Numbered from the stretch's first letter, positions 24,784 through 33,930 are shown. The stretch is DNA of 64,000 bases from SYFY01 sp041752315 (GCA_041752315.1 JBGSHJ010000064.1:38695-102694); one strand, 5' to 3'. The notes: a model not told the origin generated them from the sequence alone. Numbers and translations: made by a program.

Positions 24784-25151
24784 GTTATATCGAGGGTTTT
24801 GTGCTGGCTGTACCCACAGCCAATCGTGAGGCATTTATTGCACATGCGAGATCCGCTGATTCCGTATTCCTGGAGTTCGGCGCAACACGAGTGCTGGAAT
24901 GCTGGGGTGATGACGTGCAGGACGGCAAACTCACCGACTTCCGCAGAGCCGTCCAGGCCACACCCGATGAAACCGTGGTCTTCTCCTGGATTGAATGGCC
25001 TGACAAGGCAACACGTGAGGCCGCGATGACTGGCATGCAGGCCATCATGGGCAGCGACCCTCGGTTCGACCCGGAAAAAAATCCGATGCCGTTTGATGGC
25101 AAGCGGGTGATCTACGGTGGTTTTCAGCCCATTGTCGAATTGACAGCATGA
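24780..25151 (+). CDS. DUF1428 family protein (YbaA-like)
   Basis: A 123-aa protein beginning MSYIEGFVLAVPTANREAFIAHA. It has GATRVLECWGDDV and the conserved VVFSWIEWPDKATREAA and ENPMPFDGKRVIYGGF-type segments (here KNPMPFDGKRVIYGGF) of DUF1428, a dimeric alpha-beta barrel-like fold. The biochemical function of the family is unknown. It is translationally coupled to the TetR gene. Confidence 0.92.
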   Translation: MSYIEGFVLAVPTANREAFIAHARSADSVFLEFGATRVLECWGDDVQDGKLTDFRRAVQATPDETVVFSWIEWPDKATREAAMTGMQAIMGSDPRFDPEKNPMPFDGKRVIYGGFQPIVELTA

Positions 25152-25170
25152 ACTCGAGGCATTACCCATC

Positions 25171-25611
25171 ATGACGAGAACCGTACGGCTGCACCGCGTG
25201 TTGAGCTCAAAACCCGAACTCGTTTACCGGGCCTTCCTCGATCCTGATGCCATGGCCCGCTGGCTTCCGCCGGATGGTTTCACCTGCAAGGTGCACCACA
25301 TGGACACCCGCGTTGGTGGAACCTACCGGATGTCGTTCACGAACTTTGCGACCGGCCACAGCCACAGTTTTGGTGGCCGGTATCTCGAACTCGTACCTCA
25401 CCAGCGGATCAGTTACACCGACGTGTTCGACGACCCCGGTCTGCCTGGTGAAATGATCACTGCAGTTTCGTTCTCTGCCGTTTCCCTGGGCACCGAAGTG
25501 CACGCGGAACAGTCGGGAATTCCCGAGGTTATCCCGCTCGACGCCTGTTACATCGGCTGGCAGCAGTCGCTGCGCTCTCTGGCCAGGCTGGTTGAGGCGG
25601 AAATCGAGTAG
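25171..25611 (+). CDS. SRPBCC family protein (AHSA1-type)
   Basis: A 146-aa protein with the START/Bet v1-like AHSA1 pattern: VLSSKPELVYRAFLDPDAMARWLPPDGF at the N-terminus, then GGTYRMSFTNF, and a C-terminal helix starting YIGWQQSLRSLARLVE (GW-x-x-x-L-x-x-L). Members bind hydrophobic ligands or serve as small enzymes; the ligand is unknown. It lies 19 bp after the DUF1428 gene in the TetR operon, and a second AHSA1 domain follows in the next gene. Confidence 0.9.
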   Translation: MTRTVRLHRVLSSKPELVYRAFLDPDAMARWLPPDGFTCKVHHMDTRVGGTYRMSFTNFATGHSHSFGGRYLELVPHQRISYTDVFDDPGLPGEMITAVSFSAVSLGTEVHAEQSGIPEVIPLDACYIGWQQSLRSLARLVEAEIE

Positions 25612-25645
25612 GCGACAACGACACAAGGCCATTGCGGAATTCACC

Positions 25646-26542
25646 ATGAAAATCACTATTGAAACGTGGATCAAGTCGGATATCAAAACGATCTGGAAGG
25701 CCTGGAACAGCCCTGAGGACATCGTTTGCTGGAGCGCAGGATCGGATGACTGGCATACCACCCGCAGCACCGTGGATTTACGGGAAGGCGGCAGGTTCCT
25801 GTCGCGAATGGAAGCCAGGGACGGCAGCATGGGGTTCGATCTTGACGGTACGTACACGACGGTTGTTGGAAACGAACTGATCGAATATGTGATGGAAGAT
25901 GGCCGGACCGTCTCGACCCGCTTCAATCAGGGGGCGGAGGGTGTACAGATCATTCAGAGCTTTGACACGGAAGCCGAAAATCCTGTCGAAATGCAGCGAG
26001 CGGGCTGGCAGCACATTCTCAACAACTTCACGAGGTTCGTGGAGAGTTCAGGTCACGGCAGCAACGTGGGACATGAGAATCCGGACATGGGAAAAGTCAG
26101 TTCAAAACCTGACAACATGCACACGCTGACCCCACACCTCGTGTGCGCAGGAGCGGCCGATGCCATCGCGTTTTACGTTCGTGCCTTCGGAGGGATCGAA
26201 GAATCCCGCCTGGTGGGTGCGGACGGCAAGCTGATGCATGCCGTCGTGCGAATTGGCGATTCGGCATTGATGCTGGTTGATGAAAACGTGCAATACGGTA
26301 TGCCCGGACCAAGAAGCCTGAACGGCTCTCCTGTCACGATTCACCTCTTTGTTGATGATGTGGATGCGACTGTTGCCAAGGCTGTAGAGGCGGGTGCACG
26401 CGTCACGATGCCGGTTGCGGACATGTTCTGGGGAGATCGTTACGGACGGCTCGAAGATCCCTTTGGTCATCGCTGGTCGGTAGCAACCCGGCAACAGGAC
26501 CTGAGCCCGGCCCAGATTCAGGCGGCGTTGACTGCCTTGTGA
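25646..26542 (+). CDS. AHSA1-type SRPBCC domain fused to PhnB-like VOC domain
   Basis: 298 aa from ATG 25646; the frame extends to 25592, but those 18 codons are Arg-rich and overlap the previous gene. Residues 1-140 are an AHSA1 domain (VWKAWNSPEDI-type opening, here IWKAWNSPEDIVCW; GGRFLSRMEARDG; GWQHILNNFTRFVE). After a short linker, residues about 155-298 are a PhnB/glyoxalase-like domain: LTPHLVCAGAADAIAFYVRAFGG, then DADATV-type VDDVDATVAKAVEAGARV and FWGDRYGRLEDPFGHRWS. These two domains are usually separate proteins. It is the last gene of the TetR operon, followed by a hairpin. Confidence 0.9.
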   Translation: MKITIETWIKSDIKTIWKAWNSPEDIVCWSAGSDDWHTTRSTVDLREGGRFLSRMEARDGSMGFDLDGTYTTVVGNELIEYVMEDGRTVSTRFNQGAEGVQIIQSFDTEAENPVEMQRAGWQHILNNFTRFVESSGHGSNVGHENPDMGKVSSKPDNMHTLTPHLVCAGAADAIAFYVRAFGGIEESRLVGADGKLMHAVVRIGDSALMLVDENVQYGMPGPRSLNGSPVTIHLFVDDVDATVAKAVEAGARVTMPVADMFWGDRYGRLEDPFGHRWSVATRQQDLSPAQIQAALTAL

Positions 26543-26549
26543 CTGCAAC

Positions 26550-26582
26550 CACCCTGGCCTGGCAGAGACATGGTCCAGGGTG
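26550..26582 (+). terminator. hairpin after the TetR operon
   Basis: An 8-bp perfect stem, CACCCTGG/CCAGGGTG, with a 17-nt loop, 8 bp past the stop codon of the fusion gene. No T-run follows, so it may act as a weak or Rho-assisted terminator or an mRNA-stabilising structure. Confidence 0.4.
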
Positions 26583-26705
26583 CTCACGCCTGTTCCGACC
26601 GGACTGCGTCACATTGGGGGGATCCAACAAGCCGGGTGCAACAACTGGCCGATAGCCTGATTGTGGTCGAGAATTGTCCGGCCATCGGACAATGGAGCGA
26701 ATGGA

Positions 26706-27272
26706 ATGAATATTCAGGATATCGGAGCACTGGCGGAGTTGTTGAGCGCTCTGGCAGTGCTTGCGTCCCTGATTTACCTCGCGACACAGATTCGTCAGAA
26801 CACCGCCATGATCATCGCTCAAACCGTGCAGGCTTCCGTGGATGCGACGCAACGGGTGTTGCTCCACAGGGTACAGGACGACAAGTTGCGCGAAGTCCTG
26901 CGCAAGGCGCGCTTTGAAGGATCGCTGGACCTTGACGAATACGAATTGCTGGCGAGCTATCTGCAAGCGGTTTTCATGAATTTCCAGGCTCGCTTCCAGC
27001 ACAATGCCCGTGGTTTGTTTGATCGATCGGTCAACGAATCCTTCGAGCTGATTCTCATGGACTATCTGGCTCAACCCTATGTCAGACAATGGTGGTCCTT
27101 CGCAGAATCACTGTTTGGAGCTGAATTCAAAGCTCACTGCGAGGCCATCATCACGACCCTGAAGGACGGGTCACCACCGCCGGTAAATGACTGGGCCGAT
27201 GCAGTGCTTGCCTTGAAAAAGCCAGAGGACCGATTTCCTTCCGAAAAGGACGTTCTTCGACCAAAAAGCTGA
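26706..27272 (+). CDS. membrane-anchored protein of unknown function
   Basis: 188 aa from ATG 26706 (GGAGCG about 7 nt upstream); the ATG at 26661 lacks an RBS. Residues 5-25 (IGALAELLSALAVLASLIYLATQI) form an N-terminal transmembrane helix followed by RQNTAM. That opening is common in a widespread family of bacterial hypothetical proteins with one helix and a mostly helical cytosolic domain. The rest is helical with an aromatic cluster (YVRQWWSFAESLFG). I cannot assign a function. It is a single gene. Confidence 0.7.
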   Translation: MNIQDIGALAELLSALAVLASLIYLATQIRQNTAMIIAQTVQASVDATQRVLLHRVQDDKLREVLRKARFEGSLDLDEYELLASYLQAVFMNFQARFQHNARGLFDRSVNESFELILMDYLAQPYVRQWWSFAESLFGAEFKAHCEAIITTLKDGSPPPVNDWADAVLALKKPEDRFPSEKDVLRPKS

Positions 27273-27423
27273 CCCCCGAAAGGTGTCGTCTTTCCCCTCT
27301 AGGCATCTCTAGGCATCTCCAGGCAGATGTGGTCCGTGGTGCACGATGCCCGGTTGCCAGGCCTCCCTTGCCCCAAGGTTCGCGCGAGTGTCCAATCAGT
27401 CGAGTACAAAATCGGGCGAAACG

Positions 27424-27828
27424 ATGACGAAAATCATCTTCATCATCAGTGTTTTGCAAACGTTGCCATTTGGCATCGGTGCCATTTTTTTCCCCGCCGA
27501 ACTGTTCTCGCTGTTCGGCGTTTCACTCGATGAGGCTGGCAAACTCATCGCACGAGGTTACGGAGCGACACTGACAGGGTTTGGACTGGTTCTTCTGGGT
27601 CTTGGCAAGGTCGAGTTGCTGGAAGTGACCAGAAGTCTGCTGACAGGGCTTTGAGTATTCAATGCAATTGAAGCGACCATACAGTTCATCGCCGGGCTGA
27701 CAGGAGTCGCGCAGCCGATCATCTTCGTCAACGTTGCGATACATGCCGCGATGTCCCTGGCGTGTTTCATCACGCGGCTCCCGGCCAGGACGACCGAAAA
27801 CAAGAGTTGGGTCAATCAGTCGGCGTAG
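27424..27828 (+). pseudogene. small polytopic membrane protein interrupted by an in-frame TGA
   Basis: Starts at ATG 27424 (MTKIIFIISVLQTLPFGIGA) with GGGCGAAACG upstream. The frame reads to a TGA at 27652-27654 after RSLLTGL and then continues in the same frame as VFNAIEATIQFIAGLTGVAQ, PIIFVNVAIHAAMSLACFIT to a TAG at 27826. The part after the TGA has two further hydrophobic helices in the right register. The 134-codon whole therefore looks like a four-helix protein with a nonsense codon in a loop; Trp (TGG) or Arg (CGA) would each be one base away. A truncated 76-aa product is the alternative. The family is not recognised. Confidence 0.6.
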
Positions 27829-28048
27829 TGATGGCAACTGTCTTTAGTATTGTGCTCCCCTTCTCGGTGAGTGGTGACGCGTCGCATCAAAGGTCCACAT
27901 TCAGGTTGGCTTTCACCATGACCTGGCTGGACATATTCACACCGAGTCAGGCGCAGCAGTTGCCCCAGGTTACCGGAGCGAGCATGGACTTGACGGCAGA
28001 CAGGCCAAGTGTTTTTGTAGATTCCCTCCGGCGTTCTGGACACTACCC

Positions 28049-29749
28049 ATGAACCTTGATTCATTTTCGCCGGCCGCTCGCGCGTTGCTCGAACGCGGTG
28101 GCTCCTACGAACTGGTCGAAGAGACCATCCGCGGTGTTCCGCTGCCGGTTTTCCGACACGCGCCGCTGCATCTGCGTGAGCTTTACCAGGGTGCGCTGGA
28201 GCATGCGTCGGACACCTTCTACGTGTACGAGGACGAGCGCTATACGTTTGCGGAAGCCTGGCGCAATGCCGAGCGCGTGATGGCCGCGCTGTACTGGCTC
28301 GGAGTACGACCGGGTGATCGTGTTGGCATCGCCATGCGCAATTATCCCGAGTGGGTGTTCGCGTTCATGGGTATCACCTCGATGGGTGCAGTTGCGGTGG
28401 CGATGAACGCCTGGTGGACCGGCGCCGAGATGCTCTACGGCATCGAAGACAGCGGGCTGCGTACGATCTTCGTGGACCGCGAACGTCTCGAACGGTTATC
28501 ACCTTACCTCGACGATCAGCCGCTTGATCTGATCGCCGTGCGCACCACGCATTCTGCAGGCCGTGGTGTCCGCCCGTGGCACGACTTCATCCAATCCGGC
28601 ACCGGCGTCATGCATGTGCCAGAAATTCATCCCGATGACAACGCGACCTTCCTGTATACCTCGGGCTCCACCTCGAAACCCAAGGGGGTCGTGTCGTCGC
28701 ATCGCGCGATCATCCACTCGCTGCTGGGCTGGGAAGCGTCCGCTGCCATCGCACGGGCAACCGCAGGGCGGACACAGCGTCCGCCCGAGCACCAGCCATC
28801 GATGATCCTCACCGTGCCGCTGTTCCATGTCACGGGGCTGAACGGCCAGTTGCTGCCGTCGCTGCGCAACGGACGGAAAGTGGTTGGCATGCACAAATGG
28901 GATCCGGAGAAAGCGCTGGCGATCATCGAGCGGGAGCGGGTCACGCACTTCAGCGGCGTGCCATCCATGGCTTACGAGCTGGTCAATTCCCCGAACTACG
29001 ACAAATTCGACCTCAGTTCACTGCGCAGCATCGGTGGCGGCGGTGCTGCGATGACGCCCAAGCACTCGCGCCGGATCGAGGAGCGCGGTGGCAGCCGGAC
29101 CCGTGCCAGTGCAGCTTATGCGATGACCGAAACCAACGGCCTGGCAGCATCGAATGCAGGCGCCAATCTGCGCGAACGCCCGACCAGCTGCGGCAAGGCC
29201 CTCCCACCGCTGGTCGATATCCGGATCAATGGCCGTGATGGCAAACAACTTGCCCCAGGCGAGACCGGTGAAATATGCATCAAGGGCGCGATGAACTTCA
29301 CCTGCTACTGGAACCTTCCGGAAGACACCGCGCAGACTCTTGTTGATGGCTGGATACAGACCGGTGACCTGGGGCACATGGACGCGGACGGGTTCATCTT
29401 CATCACGGATCGCGCCAAGGAGATGATCATCCGCGGCGGTGAGAACATTGGCTGCCAGGAGGTCGAGTCGGTGCTCCATGAGCACCCGAAGATTGCCGAA
29501 TGCGCGGTGTTCGGCTTGCCGGACGATCGACTGGGCGAAAATGTGGCGGCGGTCGTGCGCGTCAAGTCCGGCGCGTTCCTCACGGTCGGCGATGTGCAGT
29601 CGCACGTGGCGGATCACCTCGCGCGGTTCAAGGTGCCGGCCCACGTCTGGATTCGGGACGTCGAACTGCCGCGAACTGCGTCCGGCAAGATTTTCAAGCG
29701 TGGCATTCGTGACGACATCCTGGCTGGGTTGCAGGAGGCGCGCCGGTGA
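28049..29749 (+). CDS. class I adenylate-forming enzyme, probable acyl-CoA ligase
   Basis: A 566-aa protein. AMP-binding motifs: YTSGSTSKPKGV (P-loop), AYAMTETNG, GWIQTGDLGHMDADGFIFITDR, RGGENIGCQEVES and the catalytic lysine in RTASGKIFKRG. The gate/acyl-binding text and the N-terminal GDRVGIAMRNYPEWVFAFMG are typical of medium/long-chain or steroid/aromatic acyl-CoA ligases. It would activate a carboxylic acid with ATP and CoA. It lies 180 bp upstream of a WS/DGAT homologue, so supplying acyl-CoA for that enzyme is a reasonable inference. Confidence 0.9.
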   Translation: MNLDSFSPAARALLERGGSYELVEETIRGVPLPVFRHAPLHLRELYQGALEHASDTFYVYEDERYTFAEAWRNAERVMAALYWLGVRPGDRVGIAMRNYPEWVFAFMGITSMGAVAVAMNAWWTGAEMLYGIEDSGLRTIFVDRERLERLSPYLDDQPLDLIAVRTTHSAGRGVRPWHDFIQSGTGVMHVPEIHPDDNATFLYTSGSTSKPKGVVSSHRAIIHSLLGWEASAAIARATAGRTQRPPEHQPSMILTVPLFHVTGLNGQLLPSLRNGRKVVGMHKWDPEKALAIIERERVTHFSGVPSMAYELVNSPNYDKFDLSSLRSIGGGGAAMTPKHSRRIEERGGSRTRASAAYAMTETNGLAASNAGANLRERPTSCGKALPPLVDIRINGRDGKQLAPGETGEICIKGAMNFTCYWNLPEDTAQTLVDGWIQTGDLGHMDADGFIFITDRAKEMIIRGGENIGCQEVESVLHEHPKIAECAVFGLPDDRLGENVAAVVRVKSGAFLTVGDVQSHVADHLARFKVPAHVWIRDVELPRTASGKIFKRGIRDDILAGLQEARR

Positions 29750-29930
29750 TGCCGTGAAGCTGCAATCGCTGCGATCCGCCGAACATGCAGAGCGCTCGCA
29801 GTCGAAACAATTTGCTTGCAGGGCTGCCTGTTGAGCGTATGTTCGGGTGTGTAGCGCGAAGGAAATGCGCTGAAGTCACCGTATGCTGCTGAACGGCTTT
29901 CATTCCATCCGCATCGATGGGGGGGTGACC

Positions 29931-31382
29931 ATGCGACTGACCTCGGCCGACGCTTCCTTTCTCTACTCCGAATCGCGCAGTGGTCCGATGCACAGCGCCT
30001 CGATCTCGGTGCTCGATGGCGAAGTGCCGGCCGAGCGCATCCGTGAACACATTCGAAGGCGCCTGCACCTGGTTCCGCGCTACCGCGAACGGCTGGTGTT
30101 CGTGCCATTCAATCTTGCCCAACCGAAGTGGGTGGACGATCCGGACTTCGATCTGGACTACCACACACCGGAGGTACATCTGCCGTCAGGGACTTCGCTG
30201 CCGGATGCGATCGAGCACTGCCTTGAGCTGACCGAACCTCTTCTGCCGCGTGACAGGCCACTGTGGAAGACCTGGGTGGTTCAAGGAGTGTCCGGACACA
30301 CGCTCATGTTGCAGTCGGCACATCACGCGATGATTGACGGCGCATCCACTGTGGACCTCGCCTCGGTGTTGCTGGATTTCGAGGCGGACGCACCACATCC
30401 GCCACCTCAGAACGAGCCGTGGAAGCCGGAACCGCTACCGGAACCAGAGGAGCTGCTGGCCGAGGCAATGCGCGAGTCCATGGATACTGCCGCGGCATTC
30501 CGGTTGCCGGCGGTACTGACGCCGGAACAGCTTGGTCTGGTGGGTACGGCGATGACGACAATGGCAGGGTTCACCGGCGAACCCGCCATCACCGCGCCGT
30601 GGAATGCAGGAACGGTGGGACCCAAGCGTCGGCTCGAGTACTTCGAGGTTGCGCTGGATGAATTCCGGGAGATCCGTCGCGTTTACGGTGGCACGCTGAA
30701 TGATGTGGTGCTTGCGGTGGTTACCGAGGCGGCTGCGCGGTACCTGAAACACCACGCCGAACCGGCATCGGGTCAGTACTTCCGGCTGATGTGCCCGGTG
30801 AACGTGCGCGAGGAAGGCGAGGCAGGCACGCTTGGTAACCGCGTCTCGGCGATTTTCCCGCGCATTCCGGCCTGGACAATGGACGTGATCGAACGCCTGC
30901 GAAACGTCAGCGCCACCATGGCCCGCGCCAAGGAACAGCGGCATCCACAGGCGCTCGACATGATGCAGCGCCTCGCGCCGACGGTGCCACCGGTGGCCAT
31001 GCTGCCTACACTCGCGGTGGGAACGCCTTACGATCCCACGGCGTTTGCGGCCCAGTTTCCAGCACCGGTTTTGCAACGTGGGCCCGGACCCCGGCCGCCG
31101 TTGGTGGGATTCAACTTCACTGTGACCAATGTACCGGGCTCCCAGGTACCGCAGTACATCGCTGGCCACCGGGTGAAGTCGACCATGGGTACGCTGATGC
31201 TCGGCGGCACACTCGGCTTCGGCGTCGTCGTATACAGCTACGCGCGCAGGTTGTTTTTCAACATGACGGGTGAGCCGCGCCTGTTGCCGGATCTCGAGCG
31301 AATGCGCCAGCACGCTGAAGACGTTTATGGCGAACTGCTCGACGCGGCGCGCACCGTGACGACCACCGCCAAAGCCGGTTGA
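29931..31382 (+). CDS. wax ester synthase / diacylglycerol acyltransferase (WS/DGAT) family
   Basis: 483 aa from ATG 29931, preceded by a purine-rich GATGGGGGGG; the upstream ATG 29883 is less likely. The opening MRLTSADASFLYSESRSGPMH is typical. The catalytic HHxxxDG reads HHAMIDG at residues 131-137. The later motifs GTLNDVVLAVVT and VPGSQVPQYIAGHRV (PGP/N-x-PG-type block) also match. It transfers acyl groups from acyl-CoA to alcohols or diacylglycerol to make neutral storage lipids at the membrane. The partner ligase is upstream and a GNAT gene downstream. Confidence 0.92.
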   Translation: MRLTSADASFLYSESRSGPMHSASISVLDGEVPAERIREHIRRRLHLVPRYRERLVFVPFNLAQPKWVDDPDFDLDYHTPEVHLPSGTSLPDAIEHCLELTEPLLPRDRPLWKTWVVQGVSGHTLMLQSAHHAMIDGASTVDLASVLLDFEADAPHPPPQNEPWKPEPLPEPEELLAEAMRESMDTAAAFRLPAVLTPEQLGLVGTAMTTMAGFTGEPAITAPWNAGTVGPKRRLEYFEVALDEFREIRRVYGGTLNDVVLAVVTEAAARYLKHHAEPASGQYFRLMCPVNVREEGEAGTLGNRVSAIFPRIPAWTMDVIERLRNVSATMARAKEQRHPQALDMMQRLAPTVPPVAMLPTLAVGTPYDPTAFAAQFPAPVLQRGPGPRPPLVGFNFTVTNVPGSQVPQYIAGHRVKSTMGTLMLGGTLGFGVVVYSYARRLFFNMTGEPRLLPDLERMRQHAEDVYGELLDAARTVTTTAKAG

Positions 31383-31433
31383 GAGCGAGTCTGCCCCTGA
31401 CGGTCAATTCCCGGACAACTACAGGACGCTGCC

Positions 31434-32024
31434 ATGACTGCCGATTCGTTCACAAAGCGCTATCCGAAGCTCGTTCACACCAGTGATGCAAGCGTGACGC
31501 TGCGTATGCTCGAGTCGGACGATCGCGCCGGACTGGAGGCGTTTGCACGTACTCTGTCGGAAGAGGAAATGCTGTTTCTGCGCAGCGACATCACGGATCC
31601 CGCCACGCTCGACGCATGGATTGCCAGCATCGGCGGAGATCGCGTTGCCACCGTCGTTGCGATCGCCAACGATCGCATCGTCGGCTATGCCCTGCTGTCG
31701 CGTGAACCGGCGCGATGGACCCGCAATGTCGGCGAGGTGCGCGTCAACATGGCGAAGGAGTTCCGCGGCGGCGGGCTCGGCCGCACGTTGATCGCGGAGA
31801 TTTTCGACTACGCGCGGAGCCTCGGCCTGCGCAAGGTGATGGCGCACGTGACCGCGGAGCAACGTGGCGCGCAGTCGGCGTTGCGATCGCTTGGTTTCAT
31901 GGCAGAAGCGCTGCTCTCGGATTTTGTGGTGGATCGCGCCGGGCGGTCACACGACCTTATCGTCATGACCTTCGACGTCGATGGACTCGGAGTCCAGTCG
32001 GACGATCCGGTGCGGGTCAACTGA
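31434..32024 (+). CDS. GNAT family N-acetyltransferase
   Basis: A 196-aa protein with VTLRMLESDDRAGLEAFARTLSEEEM at the N-terminus. The acetyl-CoA loop motif is EFRGGGLGRTLIAEIFDYARSLG (R/Q-x-x-G-x-G/A = RGGGLG), followed by KVMAHVTAEQRGAQSALRSLGF. It is typical of GNAT proteins that modify small amines or protein N-termini; the acceptor is unknown. It starts 51 bp after the WS/DGAT stop on the same strand and may be in the same operon. Confidence 0.88.
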   Translation: MTADSFTKRYPKLVHTSDASVTLRMLESDDRAGLEAFARTLSEEEMLFLRSDITDPATLDAWIASIGGDRVATVVAIANDRIVGYALLSREPARWTRNVGEVRVNMAKEFRGGGLGRTLIAEIFDYARSLGLRKVMAHVTAEQRGAQSALRSLGFMAEALLSDFVVDRAGRSHDLIVMTFDVDGLGVQSDDPVRVN

Positions 32025-32247
32025 GTTGGCCATCGCCGATGTCGTCCGAAGGAGGAAGCGAAGGTGAGGCCCTGAGAATGAACGATTGTTCCGGGGACAC
32101 ACCTCGGCGAAGACCGCGGAGCCACAATTCGCTGTGTGTCAGGGGCGTTTGCGTCACGGCCGCAGGTATCCTCCAGGAAATTCGCGGGTACCGTGGCACT
32201 TGTTGGACGATCATTCGATAGGTGTCCATCCGGACATCGAACCGGAT

Positions 32248-33678
32248 TCATGCGACCGGCAGTCTTGCCAGGCTCTCCCGAAACGGTCTCATGCCGAACA
32301 CGATCGCCAGGCATGCCAGCGGGGCTCCGATCACGTTGACCACAAGCAGTGACTGTCCTATCAGCGCATCGTCCTCGAACACGTGGGTCGTCAGGTAGCC
32401 GACAATGGTGGCACCGAGAGAGAGGCCGATGAAGTTGCTGCAGAAAAGATAGGCCGAACCGATCTTTGCGCGCATGGCATTGGGTGTGATCGACATCATC
32501 GCCGCGGCTGCCAGGCCCGCCGGTGCCGCTGAACAGATCTGGTAAGGGGCATACCAGAATGCCGCCCACCAGCCATCCGGTGCCCACCAGAATACCAGTA
32601 CCGCCAGCGGCGCCAGTGGCAGTGACATGTAGAGGGTGGCGCGATAGGGGCCGTCGGTGTAACCGCGGCTCGCGAGACGACTGGCCAGCCCGCCGCCGAT
32701 GAGGGCGCCGGCGGTGCCGAAGGTGGCAACAACGATGCCGTAGATCGAACCCGCTTCCGCCGTTGACCAGCCGAAGGTGCGCATGAAAAACGACGGCACC
32801 CAGGCGAAGTTCCCGTAGGCGACGAGCACCAGCATCGTGAAGCTGGTGAAAAGGGTGGCAAAGGTGCGGCTGTGGTCACGCACAAACCTGAAAAATGCAG
32901 CGAGCGTTGCGTCTCCGACGCTATGGGGACCTCGTCTTTCGGGTTCGCGCAGGCACCACACCAGCAGCGCCAGCGCGACTCCCGGCAGGCCGATCATGAT
33001 GAAAGAGAGTTGCCAGGGCCGAACGGTACCGATCACGGGAATCACGATCTCACCCAGTTCCCGCGCCCAGACGATCACTCCGCCACCGATGATCATCGCC
33101 AGCCCGACGCCGGAAAGGTTGCCCATGGTGAACACGCTCATGGCCATCGGCAGCAGGCGACGTTCGAAGTAGTCGCTGATCATCGAATAAGCACAGGGCG
33201 ACAGGGTAGCCTCACCCGCTCCGACACCGATTCGCGCCAGAAACAGGTGCCAGAAATTCGAGGCCAGACCACAGGCCGCTGTGGCCAGCGACCAGAAAGT
33301 CATGCCGGCGACGATGATGTTGCGACGGTTGCCGCGGTCCGCCATCAGGGCGATGGGTATGGACATCAGCGCATAAAAGATGCCGAAGGGTGGTCCCTGC
33401 AGCAGACCGATCTCGAAGTCGGTCAAACCAAGGTCCAGCTTGATGTCGCCCACCAGGAGCGAAATGATCTGCCGGTCCATCAGCGACAGCACTGCCCCGA
33501 GGTACAGCACGATCACCACGAACCACGCATGGCGCGGATTCGGCCAAGGCGCTTCTGCAGAAGGCGATGGCCTAGCCGGCGCCGGCGCAACAGCAGCCGT
33601 CACCGGACCTCTCGGATTCGCCACGTATCTTCCCTCGTTCGCCACTTCTCCCAAGCCGCATCCTCGGTCAATCAACAC
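32248..33678 (-). CDS. MFS transporter
   Basis: A 476-aa protein with about 12 transmembrane helices; the start is a GTG at 33678. The signature loop between helices 2 and 3 reads ALMADRGNRRNIIVAG (G-x-x-x-D-R-x-x-R-R), and helix 1 is VVIVLYLGAVLSLMDRQIISLLV. The MDRQ motif and the helix 4 segment ARIGVGAGEATLSPCAYSMISDYF place it near the spinster-like/hexuronate-type MFS branch common in proteobacteria. The first 40 residues are Ala/Pro-rich and may be an over-extension. The substrate is unknown. A cluster of direct repeats lies just upstream. Confidence 0.9.
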   Translation of the reverse strand: MLIDRGCGLGEVANEGRYVANPRGPVTAAVAPAPARPSPSAEAPWPNPRHAWFVVIVLYLGAVLSLMDRQIISLLVGDIKLDLGLTDFEIGLLQGPPFGIFYALMSIPIALMADRGNRRNIIVAGMTFWSLATAACGLASNFWHLFLARIGVGAGEATLSPCAYSMISDYFERRLLPMAMSVFTMGNLSGVGLAMIIGGGVIVWARELGEIVIPVIGTVRPWQLSFIMIGLPGVALALLVWCLREPERRGPHSVGDATLAAFFRFVRDHSRTFATLFTSFTMLVLVAYGNFAWVPSFFMRTFGWSTAEAGSIYGIVVATFGTAGALIGGGLASRLASRGYTDGPYRATLYMSLPLAPLAVLVFWWAPDGWWAAFWYAPYQICSAAPAGLAAAAMMSITPNAMRAKIGSAYLFCSNFIGLSLGATIVGYLTTHVFEDDALIGQSLLVVNVIGAPLACLAIVFGMRPFRESLARLPVA

Positions 33679-33693
33679 TCGCTGTCGACGTTC

Positions 33694-33758
33694 AAACTAC
33701 GAGGACACAAACTACGAGGACAAACTACGAGGACACACCTGGACAAACTACGAGGACA
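33694..33758. repeat. four direct copies of AAACTACGAGGACA upstream of MFS gene
   Basis: Exact 14-bp copies start at 33694, 33709, 33722 and 33745 (spacings 15, 13 and 23 bp). The last two are followed by CACCT. Related GGACACACCT strings occur at about 32096 and 34575. The array lies 16-80 bp upstream of the MFS GTG start, so it could be regulatory or an expanded REP-like sequence. Confidence 0.85.
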
Positions 33759-33896
33759 CACCTTGCAGTACGGCCGTGGCGATGGTGTCGCGGACCGACA
33801 TGGCAGCGAGTATCGGCTTCAGTGTCGAACCAGACATGCTGGTGGGGGGGGCCTGCTTCCACTGCTGAACTTTTTTGGACTACAGATCGGGATGTG

Positions 33897-33930
33897 TGTC
33901 CGGGTGGATACCTTGTCCGGGTGGATACCT
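33897..33930. repeat. 17-bp exact tandem duplication
   Basis: TGTCCGGGTGGATACCT occurs twice head to tail with no mismatch. It lies in the gene-free stretch 33679-33964 between the MFS and SnoaL-like genes. Confidence 0.85.

Noticed and set aside
33694..33758. Possible CRISPR fragment
   Set aside because: The repeat is 14 bp with gaps of -1 to 9 bp, far too short for repeat-spacer units, and there are no cas genes.
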